A DNA stretch of 44,609 nt from an uncultured Oscillospiraceae bacterium (GTDB taxonomy: Bacteria; Bacillota; Clostridia; Oscillospirales; Oscillospiraceae), in contig CALXCQ010000010.1 in the NCBI GenBank assembly GCA_944386835.1, positions 1-44,609 of the forward strand, given 5' to 3'. The notes beneath the pieces were generated by a model that was not told the DNA's origin, did not search any database, and saw nothing but the letters and a program-made list of their open reading frames with translations. Shown here piece by piece: positions 16,597 through 23,832 of the stretch. The stretch's first letter is position 1; each line of letters begins with the position of its first letter. A program made the position numbers and the translations under genes.

Positions 16597-16884
16597 ATGT
16601 GTGGTTGTTTTTCTTTTGGATGCGGGTGCAATAGCAGAAAAATTACGCTGCCAGCTTTCGTATCCCCTTCCTGTTGCACCGGGTGCAACAGAGTCCTTAG
16701 CTTGACCACAAATATCATTAAAGCCAGCGATCTTTCCGGTTGCGGGAATGTAAACAGCTGTAACAGCTGTAACCACTGTTGTAACTGTGGTTGCAATTGC
16801 TGCCATGGCTGTTGCTGTCAGTGGCACTGCGGTTGTCAGTGTGGTTGTAACAATGTTTCAGACTCAGAAGACTGCGTCTGTTAA
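16597..16884 (+). CDS. Extremely cysteine-rich small protein (25 Cys in 95 residues)
   Basis: The ATG has GGGAGG upstream; a TTG 5 codons earlier overlaps that site. The protein starts MCGCFSFGCGCNS, has a middle part with few cysteines (residues about 31-48), then a C-terminal array such as NSCNSCNHCCNCGCNCCHG and QWHCGCQCGCNN rich in CxC, CC and CxxC pairs, with Asn, Gly and His between. There is no signal peptide. Such spacing suits a metallothionein-like metal-cluster protein or a disulfide-cross-linked structural protein of the spore coat. I recognise no named family. The coding DNA is a simple alternation of TGT/TGC with AAC/GGT, suggesting growth by short-repeat expansion. Confidence 0.75.
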   Translation: MCGCFSFGCGCNSRKITLPAFVSPSCCTGCNRVLSLTTNIIKASDLSGCGNVNSCNSCNHCCNCGCNCCHGCCCQWHCGCQCGCNNVSDSEDCVC

Positions 16885-16889
16885 AATCC

Positions 16890-16917
16890 GGCTATCTCGC
16901 AAATTTGTGAGATAGCC
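16890..16917 (+). repeat. Perfect hairpin after the Cys-rich gene
   Basis: GGCTATCTC (16890-16898) pairs with GAGATAGCC (16909-16917); the inner bases add two more pairs. No U tract follows, so it is probably an mRNA 3'-end stabiliser or pause hairpin ahead of the true terminator at 16940. Confidence 0.55.
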
Positions 16918-16939
16918 CCACATAGCCTCTCAAAGAAAG

Positions 16940-16973
16940 AGCGCGCTGAAGAATTTCTTCAGCGCGCTTTTTT
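16940..16973 (+). terminator. Strong intrinsic terminator after the Cys-rich gene
   Basis: AGCGCGCTGAAGAA (16940-16953) is the exact complement of 16955-16968, and six T residues follow (16968-16973). It also faces the end of the minus-strand DHHW gene (stop at 17003) and could stop convergent transcription. Confidence 0.85.
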
Positions 16974-17002
16974 GACGACACAGGTTAAACAGCCAGTCTT
17001 TT

Positions 17003-18124
17003 TCAGGATGCTGACTTCCCAAGGAACAAGAGATTGCTGTCTGTCAGGAAATTGGGAATACTATACATCACCACAATGGCATCCACATCGTATTCCTTGG
17101 CCACGTCTGCCACAGACGCCCTATAATTCCGCAAATCCATCAGGTATACTTGAGAAAAACTCTGGCTGAGAAATGGCGCCATGCTGTCAGCATAGGAGTC
17201 CCGAACCACCAGAATTTTTCCTGCCGGGGCTTTTTCGTTTTCTATAACACAAAACGGTTGGTTGCCTCCAAGAAACATGGAATACTTATCCTTTTTTTCC
17301 AAATACGATAAATCGTACAATTGTCCTTCCTGAGGCGTTTCAGAAAAGTAGCTTTTCACCTGAATGCCATCTTCCGGTACATAGGTCTCAATGGTATCCG
17401 GCTGCAACCAATGCACGCCACTACTGGAATATAAAGTGCCCTGAAAGTCTTCTGTCATAGTCTGCCTGGAATACGCCTGCAAATTTACCGGCATCATTCC
17501 CATGCTTCTCAGTAATGCACAGTAGCCGTAATAAGCCCCCAGAGATGTCCAGTGATGGTCCGTCCGGTAATAAATTGGTTCTTCCTTGTGATCCTGTAAA
17601 GTGGATTGTAAATCCACCACAATAGCCTCGGTCTTTTCTTGCACCATCTGCAAAAAAGTTCCCTGGTCATAACTAGACGCCCCGTCTGGCAACTTTTCTT
17701 TCCAGATTTCCGCTGCCGAGGGAATAAAAGCAGCATAGACAGGAACATCTGCAGTCTCTGTCAGACTTTGCAAATATCCCAGCTTCTTTTCCAGATCTTC
17801 CTGGTCCGGCTCTTCTACTTTGGAAATCAAGGTATCTTCACATAAATAGACCCCATTAAACTCCCGTTTCCCCAAAAGATATTCCGCACCAGTTTTTAAG
17901 GTGATCCAGCCATCCCGTAAGGGGAATTGGTCAGCCAAATACGTCTCTACATCCTGGGTAAACTTTCCGGAAACCAGTGCTTTCCAGCTAAATTCCGGTT
18001 TTTGCGCCAAGGTCCTGTTTTCTGTCTCTGAAAATGCCTTATCCGGCAAGAGAAGACATCCTGCCAGCATAACACACAAAAACACCAGGAAGATTGCCGA
18101 TACGACTTTTGCATATGTTTTCAC
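17003..18124 (-). CDS. DHHW family protein (AlgJ/AlgX-like O-acetylation partner)
   Basis: The protein has an N-terminal membrane anchor (VVSAIFLVFLCVMLAG) and an extracellular SGNH-like domain. The hallmark YYRTDHHWTSLGAYYGY, near residue 190, gives the family its name. A later VVRDSYADSMAPFL supplies the serine block. Such proteins work with an MBOAT partner that passes acetyl groups across the membrane to a polysaccharide, and the MBOAT gene lies 11 bases upstream. The start is GTG at 18124, 7 bases after AGGAGG. The acceptor polymer is not known from the sequence; a cell-wall or capsular polymer is most likely. At 373 residues it appears complete. Confidence 0.88.
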   Translation of the reverse strand: MKTYAKVVSAIFLVFLCVMLAGCLLLPDKAFSETENRTLAQKPEFSWKALVSGKFTQDVETYLADQFPLRDGWITLKTGAEYLLGKREFNGVYLCEDTLISKVEEPDQEDLEKKLGYLQSLTETADVPVYAAFIPSAAEIWKEKLPDGASSYDQGTFLQMVQEKTEAIVVDLQSTLQDHKEEPIYYRTDHHWTSLGAYYGYCALLRSMGMMPVNLQAYSRQTMTEDFQGTLYSSSGVHWLQPDTIETYVPEDGIQVKSYFSETPQEGQLYDLSYLEKKDKYSMFLGGNQPFCVIENEKAPAGKILVVRDSYADSMAPFLSQSFSQVYLMDLRNYRASVADVAKEYDVDAIVVMYSIPNFLTDSNLLFLGKSAS

Positions 18125-18135
18125 ATGACCACCTC

Positions 18136-19524
18136 CTAAAAGCGGAAATACAAAAACGGGTTATAGGTGGCATCCACCAGACAAGCCGTACACAAGATCA
18201 GCCCCAACAGCAGCAGAATCGGCGTTACCAGCTGCTTCCTGGGCATTGCTTTCCAACACCTCTTGCCCAGGCTGGTTGCAGAAACCGCCAAAATCAGCAA
18301 AAGCAGTCCGTAGCTACGCAAATAATAGCCTGCCTGTGCGTTATAAAGCCCGGCACCGGCACCAAAGAGTGCTTTGCCATACTGACCGAGCTGCCCCAAA
18401 TTCTCAATGGCAAACAAACCCCATCCCAAAAACACAACGAGCAAAGTATAGCCATGCTGCATCCATATCGGTATCTTCTGAATAATCCCCCGAAAAACGA
18501 ATCGCTCCAGGATAATAAAGATCAGGAAGTAGATTCCCCACAGCAAAAAATTCCAGCTGGCACCGTGCCAAATTCCTGTCAAAGTCCATACTACTGTCAG
18601 GTTGAAAATGGTCCGTCCTGTCCCCTTACGGTTACCCCCCAGAGGGATATAAACATACTCACGGAACCAGTTGGTCAAGGAAATATGCCATCTGCGCCAA
18701 AACTCGGAGATAGAACGGGACTCATAGGGATGGTCAAAGTTTTTCATCAGTTCAAACCCAAACATCCTGCCCAGACCGATGGCCATATCGGAATACCCAG
18801 AAAAATCGAAATAGATCTGTAGGCCAAAGGCCAGAAGGCCCAACCAGGCGCTGGTGGCGCTCAGCATAGCCGGTTCTGTGGCGGCAATGGTATCCCAAAG
18901 CTTTCCAATAGAGTTAGCCAGAAGGACCTTTTTACAAAGGCCAATTACAAAAATCTCTACGCCAGAAGAAAATTTCTCCACGCCCTGATCCCGGTACTCC
19001 AACTGTTCTGCAACGCTTTTGTAGTTGATAATGGGGCCTGCAATCAGCTGAGGGAACATAGTAACATAGGTACCAAAGGTAATGATGTTCTTTTGGACTC
19101 TGGCATCTTGACGGTACACGTCTATGGTATAGCTCATGGTCTGGAACGTATAAAAGGAAATGCCAATGGGCAGTTCCAACCCCAGCGTCGCAATGGAAAT
19201 CCCAGGTATCCGACTCAGGTTGGCTGCAAAAAAGTCAAAATACTTGAAGAAAAACAGCAGCGCCAAATTGCAAAATACAGACGAAGCTACCACCGCTTTT
19301 GCCTTTTTCGGTTCTGACCGGAATTTTTCTACCAGCATACCGTGAGTATAATCGATCCCAATGGAGATGAACATGATTATAATATAGACTGGCTCTCCCC
19401 ATCCGTAGAAAAACAAACTAAATACTAGCAACACCAAGTTCCGCAGTTTTAACGGTACTAATCGGTATACGCCAATACAGATGGGTAAATAGAAAAACAA
19501 AAATGCAATACTACTGAATACCAA
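18136..19524 (-). CDS. MBOAT family O-acyltransferase (AlgI/DltB-like)
   Basis: Multi-spanning membrane acyltransferase of the AlgI/PatA group. The core signature EFWRRWHISLTNWFREYVY is followed by PLGGNRKG and the catalytic-histidine segment LTGIWHGASWNFLLWG. The typical opening MVFSSIAFLFFYLPI follows a TTG at 19524, with AAGGAGG 7 bases upstream; an in-frame TTG at 19548 lies upstream of that site and is not used. At 462 residues it is full length. It likely takes acetyl groups from the cytoplasm and hands them to the DHHW protein encoded just downstream. It is preceded by a DUF4358 lipoprotein gene, and the three make one unit. Confidence 0.92.
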   Translation of the reverse strand: MVFSSIAFLFFYLPICIGVYRLVPLKLRNLVLLVFSLFFYGWGEPVYIIIMFISIGIDYTHGMLVEKFRSEPKKAKAVVASSVFCNLALLFFFKYFDFFAANLSRIPGISIATLGLELPIGISFYTFQTMSYTIDVYRQDARVQKNIITFGTYVTMFPQLIAGPIINYKSVAEQLEYRDQGVEKFSSGVEIFVIGLCKKVLLANSIGKLWDTIAATEPAMLSATSAWLGLLAFGLQIYFDFSGYSDMAIGLGRMFGFELMKNFDHPYESRSISEFWRRWHISLTNWFREYVYIPLGGNRKGTGRTIFNLTVVWTLTGIWHGASWNFLLWGIYFLIFIILERFVFRGIIQKIPIWMQHGYTLLVVFLGWGLFAIENLGQLGQYGKALFGAGAGLYNAQAGYYLRSYGLLLLILAVSATSLGKRCWKAMPRKQLVTPILLLLGLILCTACLVDATYNPFLYFRF

Positions 19525-19568
19525 TTCGTCGCCTCCTTGGAATTTCAATTTTTTCTGGGGGTAACAGG

Positions 19569-19602
19569 GAAATTGCCGCAGTGACTTGCCTGCGGCAATT
19601 TC
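19569..19602 (-). repeat. Long perfect hairpin between the lipoprotein and MBOAT genes
   Basis: GAAATTGCCGCA (19569-19580) and TGCGGCAATTTC (19591-19602) form a perfect 12-bp stem with a 10-base loop. On the minus strand it is followed by CCCTGTTACC, not a U tract. It could therefore stabilise or process the mRNA between the two genes, or give partial termination. Confidence 0.6.
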
Positions 19603-19629
19603 TTGGGTTTAAGAGCTTGTATTTAGCTT

Positions 19630-20301
19630 TTATGCTTTGAACAGATCTTCAAAGGCGGTCACGATGGCATCCGTATTCTCTGCCGATGCCACCAGAGCTA
19701 CAAAGGTTCCTTCCTGCACTACCTTGGCTTGATTCCAGGCCTCAATGGATTCCGGATACCATGCACCGCCCTCTACCTGGCTGTCAATACGGGCCTGCAA
19801 AATTTCAGCCACCTTTTCTGCGTCTTCCTCACTTTCACATTCCGCAAAAATGTATTCGCTTACCACAGAAGTCATCATGGGAGCCTTCCCTACATATTGA
19901 ACAAACGTATAGTCAGAAAGTCCCGGATAGTAGTTATCCATCAGCTCCCCTTCGATATCCGTCAGGCTTCCCAGGTCATACTGGGTCTGGATATCTTCAA
20001 AAAATGCCTGCAAATCAACACTCTGAGTCGTGTTGCTGTCTTCCGTATCCGCCTCATTCTGAGATTCTTCGTCTTGTGCTTCGCTGCTTCCTGTTTGCTC
20101 TTGCTCAGAATCCCCAGCGTTGGTGGAATCCTCTGACAGATTCGGGTCCTGGGATTCCGGATTTTCCGGTTGGTCCGTTTCGGTTTGCTGGCCTTGTTCT
20201 ACCCCGTCAATTTGGGCCTGATCTTCGCCTTCTTTCGTGCATCCGGTCAATACCAAAAGCAGCACAGAAACTGCCAAAATCAGCATCCATAACTTCTTCA
20301 T
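19630..20301 (-). CDS. DUF4358 lipoprotein
   Basis: A lipoprotein signal peptide is plain: MKKLWMLILAVSVLLLVLTGC, with the lipobox LTGC. Residues about 22-95 are a low-complexity Glu/Gln/Ser/Asp linker. The rest (about 95-223) matches the layout of DUF4358 (QTQYDLGSLTDIEGELMDNY, YPGLSDYTFVQYVGKAPM, VSEYIFAECES, EGTFVALVASAENTDAIV). This domain is often found next to MBOAT and DHHW genes in Clostridia, as here, and so probably belongs to the same surface O-acetylation system. Its exact role is unknown. The start has TAGGAGGAA upstream and follows an ECF-like promoter. Confidence 0.85.
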   Translation of the reverse strand: MKKLWMLILAVSVLLLVLTGCTKEGEDQAQIDGVEQGQQTETDQPENPESQDPNLSEDSTNAGDSEQEQTGSSEAQDEESQNEADTEDSNTTQSVDLQAFFEDIQTQYDLGSLTDIEGELMDNYYPGLSDYTFVQYVGKAPMMTSVVSEYIFAECESEEDAEKVAEILQARIDSQVEGGAWYPESIEAWNQAKVVQEGTFVALVASAENTDAIVTAFEDLFKA

Positions 20302-20382
20302 AAAGTTCCTCCTAAATCATTCTCCTGAAGTGATGCATCCAGAATACTCCAGGATCTAAACTCCGTCGTTTCCGACTAGCCT

Positions 20383-20410
20383 TTAGACGTTGTTCTCATT
20401 TTTTGGTTCC
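20383..20410 (-). promoter_or_regulatory. ECF-sigma-like promoter of the DUF4358-MBOAT-DHHW unit
   Basis: On the minus strand GGAACC (20410-20405) and GTCTAA (20388-20383) are separated by 16 bases, close to the GGAAC / CGTCTAA pattern read by extracytoplasmic-function sigma factors. About 75 bases of leader follow, containing a GTCG-GAAA-CGAC hairpin. I see no comparable sigma-A boxes closer to the gene. Confidence 0.6.
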
Positions 20411-20454
20411 CAAAAATTTTCTTTCAAGCTTATGATTCCCCATTTTTAGAAAAT

Positions 20455-20487
20455 TTCCCGGTTACACACCATTGTTGCAACCGGGAA
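20455..20487 (-). terminator. Terminator of the orphan membrane protein gene
   Basis: On the minus strand TTCCCGGTT pairs with AACCGGGAA around a 15-base loop, followed by ATTTTCT. It lies 12 bases after the stop at 20499. Confidence 0.65.
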
Positions 20488-20498
20488 CTTACTCCAAT

Positions 20499-21227
20499 TT
20501 ATGCAGTCTGAGGCGTTTCCAAAAGTTGCCAAGCATTGACAAACAGCCAAATTCCCAAGCCCCCGTTGACCAACCAATTGTCTACTCCCCCATCCGCCAG
20601 GGTAACTCCACAGAAAAATACGCCGCACAGGCACCAGAAAACCGTGATTCTGCGACGTCCCTTGTCAAAGCAAAATCCATTGATATGATACGTTGCGCAC
20701 ATGGCACAGATCATGGCCAAAAGAGAAAAACAATAGTCTAAAATAGCCGGATCAATGCTCCATCGTTTAAAATCAATGATCAGTTTACAAACCAAGTATA
20801 AACAAGGATAGATATGCATGGTCAATGGAGCCGGCCGGTCCCGAAACCGTCCGGTGCCCACTCCCGCCATACACAATGCCGCTACGACTCCCAAAGCACC
20901 TTCCACCATATCCTTTCGGGCAATCTGGATCGCGGAACCCAGCAAGAGGAAAATGGCCCCCGTCATCGTCAAAAGCAACTCCAGAATCCCGTCGCTGAAG
21001 GCCTCAATGTAAATGGGTCTTGGCTCCAGTTCCCGGCAAAACAAAGCGACAACCAAAACGACGATCGCCGACAAAACAGCCAAAACCGTCACACTACCGT
21101 TCCCACCAACCATCAGTCCCTGTTCGTCAAAGGCATATTTTAATTGCAGTACCCGCAGCAAAAAACCCAACAGAGATACGCAAATCAGATACCCCATTAC
21201 CTGATTTCGTTTTAGCATTGGTCCCAT
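20499..21227 (-). CDS. Orphan integral membrane protein, about seven helices
   Basis: This 242-residue protein is not recognised. It has hydrophobic stretches near residues 12-27, 46-63, 82-101, 107-121, 135-150, 165-182 and 194-212. Between them are small polar loops such as GRFRDRPAPLTMHIY and CRELEPRPIYIEAF. The C-terminal end (NWLVNGGLGIWLFVNAWQLL) is also hydrophobic. There is no catalytic or transporter motif I can name. The start has GAGAGG 6 bases upstream. It has its own promoter and terminator, so it is a single-gene unit. Possible roles such as a signalling or permease-like protein would be guesses. Confidence 0.7.
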   Translation of the reverse strand: MGPMLKRNQVMGYLICVSLLGFLLRVLQLKYAFDEQGLMVGGNGSVTVLAVLSAIVVLVVALFCRELEPRPIYIEAFSDGILELLLTMTGAIFLLLGSAIQIARKDMVEGALGVVAALCMAGVGTGRFRDRPAPLTMHIYPCLYLVCKLIIDFKRWSIDPAILDYCFSLLAMICAMCATYHINGFCFDKGRRRITVFWCLCGVFFCGVTLADGGVDNWLVNGGLGIWLFVNAWQLLETPQTA

Positions 21228-21291
21228 TGTATACCTCTCTTTCCCTGGGAGATTGCTGGCACCCAGTTTCTTACCTTGCGATTGTGTTGTG

Positions 21292-21320
21292 ATTATAGCA
21301 CAAGCAGGCTGGAATTTGAA
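21292..21320 (-). promoter_or_regulatory. Promoter of the orphan membrane protein gene
   Basis: TTCAAA (21320-21315) and a perfect TATAAT (21297-21292) are spaced by 17 bases on the minus strand, about 65 bases upstream of the start codon. Confidence 0.7.
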
Positions 21321-21459
21321 TGGGGCATGAAAAGTTTTCCTTCCCTTCCTTTTGACTTTTTTTGCTTTTGTTACAAAATTGTAATCTTTTTCCTCTAGCC
21401 GTGTGTCGAATCCTGTGATATTCTTGGTTTACATAATTTACATGTGGAAAGGGTCTGCC

Positions 21460-23046
21460 ATGAAATCCGGGATACGAATTTTATTGTTTACGCTGGCGCT
21501 GATTTGTTTTCTGATCATCCCCTGCAATGCAGCAAATCAAGTTTCTCTGGAGCTGAAACAACCAGGAAACTCAAATTATCTTGCCCAGTCTGTGACCACT
21601 GTGTCGCTGATGCTGGAAGATGCGCCACTTGCCACTGACATTCCCGCCTACCTTTCGGACGGCCGTACAATGGTTCCTGTGCGGGTTATTTCAGAAGCTT
21701 TACAAGCCCAGGTTTCCTGGGACCAAGAGGCCCAACAGGTCACCATTCAGTTGGATGGACATGCCATTGTTCTGACAATTGACAGTGCCTCTGCTCTAGT
21801 GGACGGGCAAGTGGTAACCCTTTATGACAACGTTCCGGCTACTTTGGTTCGGGATAAGGGGATTCACAGGACCATGGTGCCGTTGCGTTTTGTCACGGAA
21901 CAACTGGGGGCCCAGGTCCTTTGGGACAGTGAGACCTATACGGTCACTATCGTCCCCGCTCAGCCTGTCAGCACCATTACCGAACCAATCCTTCTGTCCG
22001 AGCAAGTGCTGACCGCCACCGTCACTGGCGCTGCCCAACCAGTCGTCTTTTCTCTGCCGGAACGGGTGGTAATAGATTTTCCCGGCGCTGTTTTTTCCTC
22101 CAGCCTGCAAGGCAGTCTCTCTGTTTCAGACAGCGGAGTACAAACCGTCCGCTATAATCAATACGATACCGGATATGAAGGGTATCAGCGAGTCGCCCGG
22201 ATTGTTCTGGATTTACATCCCGGCTTTGCATTGGAAGACGTGAAGATCGATTTTGCCTCCGGTATTTTAACCGTTACGTTACCTGCCCTTTCTGATTCCC
22301 CGGTGACAAATCCAACTGATACACCGAACTCTCCCCCCAGTGGACAAAACGGTAACAGCGATGACCAGACCGGCTCTTCACAGACACCTGGGAGCTCTGC
22401 GCAAACCCCGGATCCCTCTGATACCTCCCATTCAGGATCATCAGAGGACTCCTCTTCCGGAAAAGATCCTTCCGGTGCCATGCGGATTGTTCTGGATGCC
22501 GGCCATGGTGGAACGGATACCGGCGCTATTGTTCTGTCTCCCGAAGGAACCGAGATCTATGAGAAAGAAATTGATCTTTCTGTCACGGTAAAAGTCGGAG
22601 AGTTGCTAACCGCTATGGGCTATGAGGTTTTGTATACCCGACAGGCAGACGAAACCTGGTCACTGGAACAGCGGGCCCAATTTGCCAACCAAGCCCAGGC
22701 GGATTTGTTTATTTGTATACATGCCAACTCTTTCCCCGCCAATCCCGCAATCTGTGGAATTGAAACTTATTACCTGCCCTCGGAAAGCGATCCCAACTCT
22801 CCTGGGAAATTACTGGCTCAGCAAATACAAGCTGCCCTTCTTACAACCACTGGTGCAGAGGATCGTTCTGCAAGGCCAGGAAATTACTATGTACTGCGAT
22901 ATACGCAGATGCCAGCTGTGCTCATCGAAATGGGGTATCTGACAAATCCAGAAGAGCAGTCCCTTCTTTTGCAAGAAGCGTATCAAGATCAGCTGGCAGC
23001 CGGTATCGCCTCTGGCATTCACCGGTATGTCCAGGGATTAACCTGA
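21460..23046 (+). CDS. Secreted N-acetylmuramoyl-L-alanine amidase with CuAO-N and AMIN domains
   Basis: Peptidoglycan hydrolase that would cleave the amide bond between MurNAc and the stem peptide. The order is a signal peptide (ILLFTLALICFLIIPCNAA), a copper-amine-oxidase-N-like domain (residues about 55-165: DGRTMVPVRVISEALQAQV, HRTMVPLRFVTEQLGAQV), an AMIN-type beta domain (about 180-275), a Ser/Asp/Pro linker (about 280-338), and an Amidase_3 catalytic domain from about 340. The zinc ligands and catalytic acids are visible in LDAGHGGTDTG, YEKEIDLSV, FICIHANSF and VLIEMGYLTNPEE. The ATG at 21460 follows GGAAAGGG; the upstream in-frame ATG/GTG codons lack a site. The gene stands alone ahead of the rimP operon. 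Confidence 0.93.
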   Translation: MKSGIRILLFTLALICFLIIPCNAANQVSLELKQPGNSNYLAQSVTTVSLMLEDAPLATDIPAYLSDGRTMVPVRVISEALQAQVSWDQEAQQVTIQLDGHAIVLTIDSASALVDGQVVTLYDNVPATLVRDKGIHRTMVPLRFVTEQLGAQVLWDSETYTVTIVPAQPVSTITEPILLSEQVLTATVTGAAQPVVFSLPERVVIDFPGAVFSSSLQGSLSVSDSGVQTVRYNQYDTGYEGYQRVARIVLDLHPGFALEDVKIDFASGILTVTLPALSDSPVTNPTDTPNSPPSGQNGNSDDQTGSSQTPGSSAQTPDPSDTSHSGSSEDSSSGKDPSGAMRIVLDAGHGGTDTGAIVLSPEGTEIYEKEIDLSVTVKVGELLTAMGYEVLYTRQADETWSLEQRAQFANQAQADLFICIHANSFPANPAICGIETYYLPSESDPNSPGKLLAQQIQAALLTTTGAEDRSARPGNYYVLRYTQMPAVLIEMGYLTNPEEQSLLLQEAYQDQLAAGIASGIHRYVQGLT

Positions 23047-23215
23047 AATTTTCAGTCCGCTTTCTTCTTCGGCTTAGCACAGAAGTTTCTTTAGAAAATC
23101 CACCCGGTACCCATGGTTTTGTTTTTTTCGTAATTCTGGTAAGGGAAAATTTCCGGATTTTCTCGAAAAACATAGAGTTTCTTACAAAAAAATCAATAAA
23201 TATTAAATCTTTCTC
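23047..23215. other. Spacer between the amidase gene and the rimP promoter
   Basis: AT-rich DNA with no gene and no clear U-tract terminator for the amidase; only runs of T and A are seen. An imperfect inverted repeat around GGAAAATTTCC near 23143-23155 is visible. Confidence 0.45.
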
Positions 23216-23244
23216 TTGATTTTTCCCATCTATACTGCTATAAT
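23216..23244 (+). promoter_or_regulatory. Promoter of the rimP-nusA-infB operon
   Basis: TTGATT (23216-23221) and a perfect TATAAT (23239-23244) are spaced by 17 bases. The start codon of rimP is 118 bases beyond the -10, giving a leader of about 110 bases. Confidence 0.85.
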
Positions 23245-23269
23245 AGGAAAGAATTCAGAGTAGGATGTA

Positions 23270-23301
23270 CGAAAGGCTGGGGAGTTCCCCAGTCTTTCTT
23301 A
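23270..23301 (+). promoter_or_regulatory. Leader hairpin of the rimP operon
   Basis: GAAAGGCTGGGGA and TCCCCAGTCTTTC form a stem with one G-U pair and almost no loop, followed by TTATTG. A second small dyad, CCGGT/ACCGG, lies at about 23308-23330. Similar hairpins precede rimP in many Firmicutes, and attenuation is possible but not shown. Confidence 0.5.
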
Positions 23302-23362
23302 TTGAATTCCGGTCTTTATGGAAAAACCGGGTTCTCCCTAATACAACGCCTGGAGGTTCCCT

Positions 23363-23815
23363 ATGAAAATTACCGAGCAGGTCTGGCAGTTTGCCGAACC
23401 CATTGTCAAAGCCCATGGTTGCAGCCTGTGGGATGTGGAATATGTCCGCGAAGGCGCAGATTGGTTTTTACGTCTGTATATTGACAAAAATGGTGGCGTC
23501 GACATTACCGACTGTGAAGCAATTTCTCGGGCCATAGATCCCATTTTAGATGAGAAAGATCTGATTGCTGACAGCTACTCGTTTGAAGTATGTTCTGCCG
23601 GGTTGGAACGAGTTTTAAAACGGCCACAGGATTTTGCCCAGTTTATGGGAAGTGATGTACTGGTAAAGCTTTACCGGCCCAAAGAGGGAACAAAAGAATT
23701 CCCTGGTGTTTTAGCCGGATATTCCGATGGCAATGTGTCCATTACCGCAAATGATCGCCTCTTAACGTTTACAAAAGAGGAAGTCGCATTGGTACGGCTT
23801 CGTGTGGATTTTTAA
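23363..23815 (+). CDS. rimP: Ribosome maturation factor RimP
   Basis: Assists late 30S assembly. The 150-residue protein has the two-domain layout: an N-terminal alpha/beta domain (EPIVKAHGCSLWDVEYVREG, LRLYIDKNGGVDITDCEAIS, SYSFEVCSAGLERVLKRPQDF) and a C-terminal SH3-like barrel (LYRPKEGTKEFPGVLAGYSD). GGAGG precedes the ATG. It opens the operon and nusA follows 17 bases after its stop, which is the usual order in Firmicutes. Confidence 0.96.
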   Translation: MKITEQVWQFAEPIVKAHGCSLWDVEYVREGADWFLRLYIDKNGGVDITDCEAISRAIDPILDEKDLIADSYSFEVCSAGLERVLKRPQDFAQFMGSDVLVKLYRPKEGTKEFPGVLAGYSDGNVSITANDRLLTFTKEEVALVRLRVDF

Positions 23816-23832
23816 TAAAGGAGGAAATAGGG

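Noticed and set aside
16369-16827. Minus-strand frame of 152 codons opposite the Cys-rich gene
   Set aside because: Its Ala/Thr/Val repetition is the complement of TGT/TGC-AAC codons, and it has no start signal.
16740-16860. CRISPR-like or tandem-repeat array in the TGT/AAC-rich stretch
   Set aside because: The repeats are irregular and in frame with a translated cysteine array, without spacers.
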